13,092 nucleotides of DNA from JAQWBS01 sp047975765 (GTDB lineage Bacteria > Pseudomonadota > Alphaproteobacteria > RF32 > CAG-239). Position 1 is the stretch's first letter, and each line of letters begins with the position of its first letter. Below the pieces are notes generated by a model. It saw only the letters and a program-made list of their open reading frames with translations, did no database searches and was not told where the DNA came from. The stretch covers positions 1 to 13,092 of the forward strand of contig JBKEEF010000005.1 of assembly GCA_047975765.1 (NCBI GenBank), given 5' to 3'. Both the position numbers and the translations under genes were made by a program. Shown piece by piece: positions 6,024 through 13,092 of this stretch.

Positions 6024-7568
6024 TTATTTCCTAATCAAATAATCAAAAGCGGAGAGGGAGGCTTTAGCACCTTCGCCCATAGCAATAATGATTTGTTTAT
6101 ATGGTACAGAACTAACATCACCTGCTGCCATAATACCTTCTTTTGAGGTTTGACATTTGTCATTGATGATAATTTCGCCACGTTGGTTTGTATCCACAAA
6201 ATCTTTGACGAATTCACTATTTGGCATTAACCCAATTTGAACAAATACACCACTCAAGTTGAGGCTATGTCTTGTTTCTGTTTTTCTATCTAGATAATCA
6301 ATGGAAGTGAGTTTTGCCCCATCTCCATGAACTTCTACAACTTGTGCAGATTTAATAACAGTGACATTTGGTAAGCTTGAAAGTTTCTTTTGCAAAACAA
6401 TATCAGCTTTCAATTCATCCATAAATTCCAGCACAGTAACATGATTTGTGATACCTGCTAAGTCAATAGCTGCTTCAATCCCAGAGTTTCCACCACCAAC
6501 AACAGCAACATCTTTACCTTTGAACAAAGGTCCGTCACAGTGTGGGCAAAATGCAATGCCTTTCTTGAGGTATTCTTCTTCACCTTTTACATTCATCTTT
6601 CGCCATCTAGCACCTGTTGACAGGATAAGAGATTTTGCTTTTAAGTGGGCACCACTTTCTAAATGTACATTGAAAATTTTGTTTTCTTCTTCAATTTTTG
6701 AAACTTTTTGAGTGCTTATAATATCAACTTCATAAGACTTAACGTGTTCTTCAAGAGCAGAAGCAAGTTTTGGTCCTTCTGTCTTTTGAACAGAGATAAA
6801 GTTTTCAATATCCAAAGTGTCGAGAATTTGTCCACCAAAACGTTCGGCAACAACGCCTGTTCTAATCCCTTTTCTTGCAGAATAAATTGCTGCTGCAGAA
6901 CCAGCTGGTCCACCACCAACGACAAGAACGTCAAAAGGTTCTTTTGCATTAATTTCTTCTGCAACTGAATGATTGTCAAATGCTCCAAGTTTATCCAAAA
7001 TTTCTTCCAGACTCATACGTCCCTGGTAAAAAGCTTGTCCATTGATATAAACATTGGGCACTGCCATAATATTTTTTTCTTCAACTTCTTGCTTAAACAA
7101 AGCACCGTCAACAATTGTACTGGAGATATTCGGGTTCAAAATAGACATAATATTCAAGGCTTGAACAACATCTGGACAGTTTTGGCAACTAAGTGAAATA
7201 TATGTTGTAAATTCACATTTTTGCTTAATATTCTTAATCATATTTACGAGTTTTTCTTCAGTTTTGAGAGGATGTCCTCCCACTTGCAAAAGAGCAAGTA
7301 CAAGAGAAGTAAATTCATGACCAAGTGGAATTGCAGCAAAATTTATTTTAATTTCTTTCTCAGGATTAAGAATGGAGAAAGAAGGTCTCCGGGAAGCGTT
7401 TCCATTGTTTTCATAAGTCACTTTGTCGGAAAGAGAAGCAATCTCGGTTAAGAGTTCTTTCATTTCTGATGAAGCACTTGTTTCATCAAGAGAGGATTGT
7501 AAAACAATATTTTCTTTTAAAAGTTCAAGATATGACTTCAACTGTTCTTTAATAGACGATTCCAACAT
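6024..7568 (-). CDS. ahpF: Alkyl hydroperoxide reductase subunit F
   Basis: This is a 514-residue FAD/NADH disulfide reductase that passes electrons to AhpC (E. coli AhpF has 521). The N-terminal double-thioredoxin-fold domain (about 1-200) carries the redox pair C128-QN-C131. A linker leads to the pyridine nucleotide-disulfide reductase part: FAD-binding GGGPAGSAAA (218-227), active-site CPHC (341-344) and NADH-binding GGGNSGIEAA (358-367). The C-terminal MAAGDVSSVPYKQIIIAMGEG segment is the conserved FAD-contact region. All catalytic cysteines are present. It lies 28 bases after ahpC on the same strand; GGAGA precedes the ATG by about 10 bases. A strong terminator follows. The protein is cytoplasmic and serves hydrogen peroxide and organic peroxide removal. 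Confidence 0.97.
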   Translation of the reverse strand: MLESSIKEQLKSYLELLKENIVLQSSLDETSASSEMKELLTEIASLSDKVTYENNGNASRRPSFSILNPEKEIKINFAAIPLGHEFTSLVLALLQVGGHPLKTEEKLVNMIKNIKQKCEFTTYISLSCQNCPDVVQALNIMSILNPNISSTIVDGALFKQEVEEKNIMAVPNVYINGQAFYQGRMSLEEILDKLGAFDNHSVAEEINAKEPFDVLVVGGGPAGSAAAIYSARKGIRTGVVAERFGGQILDTLDIENFISVQKTEGPKLASALEEHVKSYEVDIISTQKVSKIEEENKIFNVHLESGAHLKAKSLILSTGARWRKMNVKGEEEYLKKGIAFCPHCDGPLFKGKDVAVVGGGNSGIEAAIDLAGITNHVTVLEFMDELKADIVLQKKLSSLPNVTVIKSAQVVEVHGDGAKLTSIDYLDRKTETRHSLNLSGVFVQIGLMPNSEFVKDFVDTNQRGEIIINDKCQTSKEGIMAAGDVSSVPYKQIIIAMGEGAKASLSAFDYLIRK

Positions 7569-7596
7569 AGACCTAATATCTCCTATTTCTTATATC

Positions 7597-8160
7597 TTAT
7601 ATTTTACCAACCAAATCCAAAGATGGTTTCAAAGTTTGTTCGCCTTCTTTCCATTTTGCAGGGCATACTTCACCTGGGTGAGATTCAACATACTGAGCCG
7701 CCTTAACTTTGCGAAGAAGTTCTTTTGCATCGCGACCAATACTACCGTCATTTAGTTCAATAACTTTAATTTCGCCTTTAGGGTTGATAACAAAAGTGCC
7801 TCTTTCAGCAAGACCAGCTGCTTCAATCATAACTTCAAAATTACGAGAAATTGCACCTGTTGGGTCGCCAATCATTACATATTGAATTTTCTTAATTGTG
7901 TCAGAGTGATCATGCCACGCTTTGTGTGTGAAATGTGTGTCTGTTGAAACGGCATAAATTTCTACACCAATTTTTTTGAACTCATCATAAACATCTGCCA
8001 AGTCACCGAGTTCTGTTGGGCAAACGAATGTGAAATCTGCAGGATAGAAGAAAACAACAGACCATTTGTTTTTTAAGTCTGCATCAGAAACTTCCACAAA
8101 TTTTCCACCATGAAAAGCAGTTGCTCTGAAAGGTTTAACAACACTATTAAGTAAAGACAT
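7597..8160 (-). CDS. ahpC: Alkyl hydroperoxide reductase subunit C (2-Cys peroxiredoxin)
   Basis: This 187-residue peroxiredoxin has the same length as E. coli AhpC. The peroxidatic cysteine is C47 in FTFVCPTEL and the resolving cysteine is C166 in EVCPAKW; the conserved Arg region is in SRNFEV/AERGTFVI. It reduces hydrogen peroxide, organic peroxides and probably peroxynitrite in the cytoplasm, and is re-reduced by AhpF, encoded directly downstream. GGAG sits 8 bases before the ATG. A near-consensus promoter lies 40-70 bases upstream. No OxyR-like regulator gene is visible in the window. Confidence 0.97.
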   Translation of the reverse strand: MSLLNSVVKPFRATAFHGGKFVEVSDADLKNKWSVVFFYPADFTFVCPTELGDLADVYDEFKKIGVEIYAVSTDTHFTHKAWHDHSDTIKKIQYVMIGDPTGAISRNFEVMIEAAGLAERGTFVINPKGEIKVIELNDGSIGRDAKELLRKVKAAQYVESHPGEVCPAKWKEGEQTLKPSLDLVGKI

Positions 8161-8200
8161 TTAATGTACTCCTATATATTTAATATTAAAACTATAAATG

Positions 8201-8229
8201 AAAATAGTAATTATTACTAGATTTGTCAA
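8201..8229 (-). promoter_or_regulatory. Sigma70-type promoter for ahpC-ahpF
   Basis: On the minus strand a perfect TTGACA (8229 to 8224) is followed after exactly 17 bases by TATTTT (8206 to 8201). The expected start is near 8194, giving a leader of roughly 35 bases to the ahpC ATG. This makes ahpCF a transcription unit separate from the HAD gene, which ends only 119 bases upstream. Confidence 0.7.
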
Positions 8230-8279
8230 GTAAAGATATAAATATATAATACAGATTGTGCATTAAACTAGGTTTTGGC

Positions 8280-9137
8280 TTATTTCTTTTTGGTTTTTTT
8301 GAGTTCTTCTTTATTTTTTAGATATTCCAAATTGACTTCAGTAGCAATTTTAAGAAGAATCGTTTTAACAACATGGTCAATTTCTTTGTTTTCAGAATAG
8401 TCAGCAGGGAGTGCGAAGTTCACACGTCCATCATTGAGAAGTTTGATTGCGTTGTTTTTATCTTTGCTTTTTGGTTTATAAACAGCAATTGCGTGTCCAC
8501 CACGTTCTTTGATGATTTTCATTGGTGGAATGTCTGTTGCACCATCACCAAAATATATCATTTTAGGATAAGGAATTGCGCGTTCATTATCTGGTGTAAA
8601 TTCGTTTACAGCACGATCTTGAGTCTGTTTCAAACCTTTGTTGATTTTAGAAAGACACTGAACTTTGATACTATAATTTACAACACGAGCAGGCCAAACA
8701 GGGTGGTCTTTGTCATCATAAGCATAAGAACAGGCAAAAATATCTTTGAAATGTTGTTGGATGGCAGAACCTGCAATAATTTCTTCATAGCCTGCAGAAA
8801 TAATATAATGTTCAATTTCTAAATTAAGTTCTTTACCATATTTATTAATTCTGTCGAACCAATCTAAAACACCATGATAATACTTAATATTCTCTCCCAT
8901 TTTTTTGAAAAAATCGCGTGTGAGGACAATGCCTTTTTCTTTAGCAGTTTTTTGGATATAATACATAGAACCTGTCACTTGGTCAGCACCATGATCAACA
9001 GACCATTGATTGGCATTTTTCCAAAAAGTTTCAGGTTTGATACCAAATTCAGGAATAAGCGTGTAACTTTGCATGTCTGTTGTGCTTAAAGTTCCATCAA
9101 AGTCATAAATCAAACCAATCTTAACTTTCTTCGCCAT
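8280..9137 (-). CDS. HAD-superfamily phosphatase-like hydrolase
   Basis: This 285-residue cytoplasmic protein has the HAD motifs in order: motif I DFDGTL near the N-terminus (nucleophile D12 and D14), motif II ISAG (113-116), a candidate motif III lysine near 158, and motif IV GDGATD (197-202). Between motifs I and II is a helical cap of about 90 residues, as in phosphoserine-phosphatase-like members. Members hydrolyse small phosphoesters; the substrate here is unknown. The ATG at 9137 (MAKKVKIGL) is preferred, with GAGG about 10 bases before it; an in-frame TTG at 9170 is possible but has weaker support. It is followed by ahpC on the same strand and is divergent from glyS across 94 bases. 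The Lys-rich C-terminus (LKKTKKK) is notable. Confidence 0.88.
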   Translation of the reverse strand: MAKKVKIGLIYDFDGTLSTTDMQSYTLIPEFGIKPETFWKNANQWSVDHGADQVTGSMYYIQKTAKEKGIVLTRDFFKKMGENIKYYHGVLDWFDRINKYGKELNLEIEHYIISAGYEEIIAGSAIQQHFKDIFACSYAYDDKDHPVWPARVVNYSIKVQCLSKINKGLKQTQDRAVNEFTPDNERAIPYPKMIYFGDGATDIPPMKIIKERGGHAIAVYKPKSKDKNNAIKLLNDGRVNFALPADYSENKEIDHVVKTILLKIATEVNLEYLKNKEELKKTKKK

Positions 9138-9231
9138 TTTATGTTTTCCTCTATTGCTTTTTCCAAACAACTATTGTAAAACAAATAGGTTAATAATTAA
9201 TCAATTTTTTATCGGATAAGGATTTATAGAG

Positions 9232-10620
9232 ATGGTTGCTAAAACAATGGATCAGTTGGTGTCACTGTGTAAACGTCGTGGATTTATTTTTCAAAATTCA
9301 GACATATATGGTGGGATGCAAGGTTTGTATGATTATGGTCCATTAGGTGTTGAGCTTAAAAATAATCTCAAAGCAGCTTGGTGGCGTGCTATGGTTTATG
9401 AAAGAGATGATGTTGAAGGTTTAGATGCGGCTATTCTCACAAATAGAAAAGTTTTGAAATATTCTGGTCATGAGGATACTTTTTCTGACCCAATGACAGA
9501 TTGTAAAAAATGTAAACAACGTTTTCGTGCTGACCATATTAAAGATGGAAAATGCCCAAGTTGTGGTTCAACAGATCTCACAGAACCAAGACCTTTTAAT
9601 CTGATGTTCAAAACTGCTGTTGGTCCGATTGATGATGGTGAAAGCTTTGGATATCTTCGTCCAGAGACAGCTCAAGCTATTTTTACACAATTTAAAAATG
9701 TTGTAGATTCAACTTCAAGAAAACTTCCTTTTGGAATTGCACAAATTGGAAAATCTTTCAGAAATGAAATCACTCCAAGAAACTTCATTTTCCGTGTGCG
9801 TGAATTTGAACAAATGGAACTTGAGTTTTTTGTTAAACCTGGTGAAGATGAACAGTGGCATGAATATTGGAAAAATGAACGTGTGAAATGGTGGTATGAA
9901 CAAGGTCTTGTTGAAGAAAGATTGACCATTTATACAACACCAAAAGAAGATTTGGCGCACTATTCAAAAGCAACATATGACATTGAATATCAATTCCCTC
10001 ATGGTATGGAAGAATTGGAGGGTATTGCAAATCGTATGGACTATGACTTAGGTAACCATTCAAAGAATCAAAGTGAGTTCAATATCCAAGCTCATGTTCA
10101 CGAAAACAAAGATTCAACTCAAAAACTCGCTATTTTGGATGATGACAACAAAACTTGGATTGTTCCTTTTGTTGTTGAACCTTCTGCCGGTCTTGATAGA
10201 GGTGTGTTAGCTGTTTTGACAGAGGCATATCAAGAAGAAACTTTGGCTGATGGAAGCGAAAGAACAGTTTTGAAGTTGAAAAAACACTTAGCACCAATTA
10301 AAGTTGCAATCATTCCTTTGAAGAAAAATCATGAAGGCATCATGGCTAAATGTCATGAAATTAAAGCTAGATTGTTGAAACTTGGTATTGGCCGCGTAGC
10401 TTTGGAAAACACTGGAAATATTGGTAAAGCATATCGTCGTCACGATGAAGTTGGAACACCTCTTTGCATTACGGTTGACTTTGAAACTTTGGAAAATGCT
10501 CCTGAATCTGTGACAATTCGTGATAGAGATACGATGGAACAACATCGCATCAATATTGCAGATTTGCCAACTTATTTGAGAGAAAATATCTATTCGGAGA
10601 CTATCTCATGGGCGTTTTAG
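9232..10620 (+). CDS. glyS: Glycyl-tRNA synthetase, homodimeric (alpha2) class II type
   Basis: This 462-residue enzyme attaches glycine to tRNA-Gly using ATP. It is the single-chain alpha2 type found in eukaryotes, archaea and some bacteria (S. aureus length is 463), not the alpha2beta2 glyQ-glyS pair. The N-terminal catalytic core begins with the family's YGGMQGLYDYGPLGVELKNN (26-45). A zinc-binding insert uses C91, C94, C108 and C111. Then come RPETAQ (143-148), motif 2 FRNEITPRNFIFRVREF (176-192) and motif 3 EPSAGLDRGVLAVL (316-329). The C-terminal anticodon-binding domain runs from about 353 and includes GKAYRRHDEVGTPLCITVD. All key regions look intact. AAGGAT lies about 10 bases before the ATG. 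A membrane-protein gene overlaps its last 13 bases. Confidence 0.96.
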   Translation: MVAKTMDQLVSLCKRRGFIFQNSDIYGGMQGLYDYGPLGVELKNNLKAAWWRAMVYERDDVEGLDAAILTNRKVLKYSGHEDTFSDPMTDCKKCKQRFRADHIKDGKCPSCGSTDLTEPRPFNLMFKTAVGPIDDGESFGYLRPETAQAIFTQFKNVVDSTSRKLPFGIAQIGKSFRNEITPRNFIFRVREFEQMELEFFVKPGEDEQWHEYWKNERVKWWYEQGLVEERLTIYTTPKEDLAHYSKATYDIEYQFPHGMEELEGIANRMDYDLGNHSKNQSEFNIQAHVHENKDSTQKLAILDDDNKTWIVPFVVEPSAGLDRGVLAVLTEAYQEETLADGSERTVLKLKKHLAPIKVAIIPLKKNHEGIMAKCHEIKARLLKLGIGRVALENTGNIGKAYRRHDEVGTPLCITVDFETLENAPESVTIRDRDTMEQHRINIADLPTYLRENIYSETISWAF

Positions 10621-11231
10621 GAAGATTGTGGGACGTTTTAGTTTATGTAATCAAAAGTCTTTTTATGAAAAAGATTGTGGTTATCTTGCTCAACATTCTT
10701 TCTCTTGGTCTTGGTTTTTCTGTTTCCGGAAATTTTAGCAAAACAATTTATAGTTATTTTACAATGGCTTTTGCTTACACACTTTTTATCATCTCGGGGT
10801 TGGGTTTCTACTCAGCTCCGAAAGTGTTTGTGCTTTTGTTTGTAGCTGTCTATGTTTATAATGTGATTTATCCGCTTTTTTTGGAGACGATTGTTTTCAG
10901 GAAAGTTATTCCTATGGCTTTGCTCAATTTTACAATGTTGGCATTGCTTATAGGTTATGTTATTTTTGGCAGAATGTTTATTTATGATATTTTTCAATAT
11001 CAAAACAATTTTGGAAACAAAGTTAGAAGTGGTGAGGTGATTTTTTCATATAAATCTATGCCAATTCATTTGCCTGAAGTTATTTTAGTTGAAAATGCTG
11101 GTTATACTTATTTGACTACTCAAAAAAATGCAAAATACTATCGCCTCAATTTAGAAAAATCTTACCGTGGTTATCCTGTTTATATTCTTTGGAGTAAGGA
11201 ATATAAGAGGATTGGAAAGCCAATCCAATAA
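10608..11231 (+). CDS. Membrane protein of unknown function, overlapping glyS
   Basis: This 207-residue protein was not recognised. It has about four hydrophobic helices (approximately residues 22-40, 46-66, 71-95 and 99-125) and a C-terminal soluble part of about 75 residues rich in Tyr, Lys and beta-type residues (for example KVRSGEVIFSYKS, PEVILVENAGYTYLTT, YRLNLEKSYRGYPVYILW). The start at 10608 has GGAG 8 bases upstream, located inside glyS; an alternative ATG at 10665 (MKKIVV) lacks a good site. The 13-base overlap implies co-transcription and possible translational coupling with glyS. No functional link to tRNA charging is apparent from sequence. No T-rich terminator follows its stop. 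Confidence 0.7.
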   Translation: MGVLGRLWDVLVYVIKSLFMKKIVVILLNILSLGLGFSVSGNFSKTIYSYFTMAFAYTLFIISGLGFYSAPKVFVLLFVAVYVYNVIYPLFLETIVFRKVIPMALLNFTMLALLIGYVIFGRMFIYDIFQYQNNFGNKVRSGEVIFSYKSMPIHLPEVILVENAGYTYLTTQKNAKYYRLNLEKSYRGYPVYILWSKEYKRIGKPIQ

Positions 11232-11319
11232 GTATTCAGCCAAATTAAATATCTTTTTTATATTAACATTTAACGATTTGTTAAAGCTTAAACTATTGTG
11301 AGGATTTACCCTTTAAGAG

Positions 11320-11349
11320 TTGATATTGTAGATTACATATAATTATAAA
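11320..11349 (+). promoter_or_regulatory. Promoter candidate for the autotransporter gene
   Basis: TTGATA (11320-11325) and TATAAA (11344-11349) are separated by 18 bases, placing the start near 11357 and the leader at about 20 bases. The -10 lies within the loop side of the palindrome at 11333-11367. Confidence 0.4.
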
Positions 11350-11367
11350 ATAGAAAATTATATGTAA
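11333..11367. repeat. Perfect 12-bp inverted repeat abutting the ribosome binding site
   Basis: The arms TTACATATAATT (11333-11344) and AATTATATGTAA (11356-11367) are exact complements with an 11-base spacer. The right arm runs into AAGGA (11366-11370), the ribosome binding site of the autotransporter. It can act either as a DNA operator covering the -10 or, if transcription starts upstream, as an RNA hairpin holding part of the ribosome binding site. Confidence 0.7.
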
Positions 11368-11377
11368 GGATTGTGAT

Positions 11378-13092
11378 ATGAAATTTAAGTATTTTCTTTT
11401 GTCTAGCCTTTTTTCTTTTGCAATTGTACCAAGTGCTATTTCAGCAAATCTTATTCTAAATGATGGAGATAATATACAATTTACATCTGATGAAATTTTT
11501 AATGGCGGTTCAGGTATCTATGCTAGTGCTGCCGTAGCACAAATATATACGACAGGCAACATCATTTCAGAAAATAATATAATATATGGGCTTTATGTAT
11601 TAGACAGTGATTTGTTGGTATCAGGTCTGAATTCAAAAGTATTTCAATTAAATAATAATGGAGAATATGGTATTGGTGGAAATAATTCACTCGTTTTAAT
11701 TAAAGACATGAACATCCAAGCAAATCAAAATGGAAGAGGTGGTGTTTATGGGCATGTGGAAATAATTGGAGATGGTAATACTTATTTTCATGTTAATGAA
11801 AACATAGGATTTGGAATAGATTCCTTAAATAGTAGTGATACAATTATAATACATGACATGAATGTTGAGATAAATAGAAATACAGAAAATGGTGCTAGTG
11901 TAGCTAACTCCGGAAAAATTGAAATAAAAGGGAGTGATAATACACTTCATACTAATAATAATGGTCTTGCTGGAATGGTTGCTTCAGATTCTGGTTCTGA
12001 AATCAATATTGAAAACATGAACATTCAAGCGAATGAAAATGGTTTATATGGAATTCAAAGTGGAAGTGGCGGTATTATAAATATTACAGGTAATTCTGCT
12101 GGTACAAATACATTACAAACGAATAATAACAATGTAACAGGAACAGAAGGTTTTGGCATTTACTCAACAGATACGGGTTCAGAAGTTAACATTGAAAATA
12201 TGGATGTTGATGCAAGTGGAAATGTTGTTGGTGTATATGCTGTTGATGGAGCTCATATTAAAATAGAAGGCCGTAGTGTTGGCACAAATACTTTAATAAC
12301 GAATAGTAATACAGGCGCAATTCAAACTTCTGGGGGAGGAATTTTAGCTGAAAAAAAATCTGTTATTGATATAATTGGAATGAATATAGAATCAAGCTAT
12401 AATGGTGGAAGCAACTTTGCGGCTTTAGGTAGTAGCATCATAAATATCACGGGTGTTTCATCAAGAAATACGCTTATCACAAAAGATAGTGCATCAGGTG
12501 TTGCATTTTTCGTTTCAGATCAAGATATTGTAAGTGTCCCATATATTAATATCACAAATATGAATGTATATGCAGAAACAGAAACCTTGGCATATTTGAA
12601 AAATTATGGGGCTGTTAGTTTTATCAACTCAGATTTTTATGCACCAAATAACAAATTATTTACGACAGAAAATGATGCGGCAATCAATCTTGATAATGTA
12701 AAATTTCATGGCAACAGCAGTGTTTTCCTAGAAGCAAAAAACAGTATAGGTATAACGTCTTACACTGATGTATACATAAACAATTCTGAAATTATGGGTT
12801 CTGTTGTAAATGAACAAAATTCGCGAACATATATTGATTTATCCAACAGTATTTGGCGTTCTATTGGTCGGAGTAATGTAAGTAATTTATCGTTAATTGG
12901 TAGTAATGATTTATATATGAGCATTTACTTTGGTAACAGCGCGACACAAGGCGATATGTTGACGATTGATAATAATATTTCGACGAGTGGTGGGACAAAT
13001 ACGCTTCACCTAACGTCAGCGGGAGGAGACGGAGGTTCGGCGGATGCGATTGTGATTAATCAAGAAAACGCGACAGGCTCAACATTAAACGA
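11378..13092 (+). CDS. Autotransporter-type surface protein, passenger part (3' end beyond window)
   Basis: The frame is open for 571 codons from the ATG (AAGGA 7 bases upstream) to the window end. A Sec signal peptide covers about residues 1-23 (hydrophobic core FLLSSLFSFAIVP, end AISA). The rest is rich in Asn, Gly, Ser, Thr and Ile with short beta-strand repeats, as in right-handed beta-helix passengers. Six copies of a motif around (N/D)M(N/D)(I/V) fall at residues 111, 161, 214, 275, 335 and 395, spaced 50-61, often paired with a G.NTL.TN motif. Near the end, QGDMLTIDNNISTSGG and the following T/S/G-rich strand resemble the passenger segment that precedes the barrel in type Va autotransporters. 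The barrel itself would be to the right and is not seen. Function could be adhesion or surface shielding; none can be assigned. Codon choice changes near 12,940. Confidence 0.85.
   Translation, partial: MKFKYFLLSSLFSFAIVPSAISANLILNDGDNIQFTSDEIFNGGSGIYASAAVAQIYTTGNIISENNIIYGLYVLDSDLLVSGLNSKVFQLNNNGEYGIGGNNSLVLIKDMNIQANQNGRGGVYGHVEIIGDGNTYFHVNENIGFGIDSLNSSDTIIIHDMNVEINRNTENGASVANSGKIEIKGSDNTLHTNNNGLAGMVASDSGSEINIENMNIQANENGLYGIQSGSGGIINITGNSAGTNTLQTNNNNVTGTEGFGIYSTDTGSEVNIENMDVDASGNVVGVYAVDGAHIKIEGRSVGTNTLITNSNTGAIQTSGGGILAEKKSVIDIIGMNIESSYNGGSNFAALGSSIINITGVSSRNTLITKDSASGVAFFVSDQDIVSVPYINITNMNVYAETETLAYLKNYGAVSFINSDFYAPNNKLFTTENDAAINLDNVKFHGNSSVFLEAKNSIGITSYTDVYINNSEIMGSVVNEQNSRTYIDLSNSIWRSIGRSNVSNLSLIGSNDLYMSIYFGNSATQGDMLTIDNNISTSGGTNTLHLTSAGGDGGSADAIVINQENATGSTLN
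11708..12600 (+). repeat. Six degenerate passenger repeats of 50-61 residues
   Basis: The repeated ATG codons of the MN(I/V) motif start at 11708, 11858, 12017, 12200, 12380 and 12560. Flanking text is similar between copies: KDMNIQANQNG, HDMNVEINRN, ENMNIQANENG, ENMDVDASGN, IGMNIESSYN, TNMNVYAETE. Between them recur NTLxTNNN-like strings. The last three intervals are 60-61 residues, the first two about 50. DNA identity between copies is low, so these are old duplications or structural repeats rather than fresh tandem copies. Confidence 0.75.

Noticed and set aside
6448..7451. Several plus-strand ORFs of 75-87 codons opposite ahpF
   Set aside because: They are antisense shadows of a strongly conserved gene with intact motifs.
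8373..8822. Plus-strand 149-codon ORF opposite the HAD gene
   Set aside because: Its Phe- and Cys-rich translation is typical of an antisense shadow; the HAD motifs on the other strand are clear.
11209..11226. Hairpin GGATTGG/CCAATCC as terminator of the glyS-linked membrane gene
   Set aside because: The 7-bp stem is real but lies inside the coding end and has no T run after it.
11708..12600. CRISPR-like or tandem DNA repeat array
   Set aside because: The repeats are at protein level within one open frame, with low DNA identity and no spacer structure.

Overview
The window is AT-rich DNA using the standard genetic code, most likely from a Gram-negative, host-associated proteobacterium. The main support is an outer-membrane autotransporter passenger at the right end, an ahpC-ahpF pair, an EmrE-like SMR transporter and a proteobacterial-looking tRNA-Gln. 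An alphaproteobacterium is plausible, but the window holds no taxonomic marker, so this is inference. A class II homodimeric (alpha2) glycyl-tRNA synthetase is not what most Proteobacteria carry and may have been acquired.

Left part (1-3260): two palindromic ATTCCC...GGGAAT repeats and a terminator precede a Nudix hydrolase (307-825). About 425 bases follow with no convincing gene, only a possible gene remnant and a short inverted repeat. A minus-strand Pif1/RecD2-like helicase with an N-terminal membrane anchor (1252-2769) comes next. Its upstream region is 370 bases long, gene-free, and holds two perfect dyads. It is bounded by a minus-strand tRNA-Gln(CUG) (3140-3214) with a strong trailing hairpin and a nearby T-arm-like fragment.

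Middle (3276-6006): a minus-strand EmrE-like SMR efflux protein, a plus-strand small outer-membrane beta-barrel candidate, and a minus-strand two-gene unit for a DUF2157-type membrane protein and a GDYXXLXY-type protein. The DUF2157 gene is split by one base at a run of nine A. This unit is bracketed by two terminators whose 21-base cores differ at one position.

Right part (6024-13092): a minus-strand peroxide-defence operon (ahpC then ahpF) with a clear sigma70-type promoter, and a minus-strand HAD phosphatase-like gene. Divergent from that is glyS, followed by a 13-base-overlapping membrane protein of unknown function. The final gene is an autotransporter-type surface protein that runs off the window end. 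Its passenger has six repeats of 50-61 residues, and its last ~50 codons have a sharply different codon choice. A perfect 12-bp palindrome sits between its promoter candidate and its ribosome binding site.

No complete new defence or mobile system is visible. The most interesting items are the poly-A frameshift in the DUF2157 gene, the autotransporter's modular structure and palindrome, and the membrane-anchored helicase beside the tRNA.
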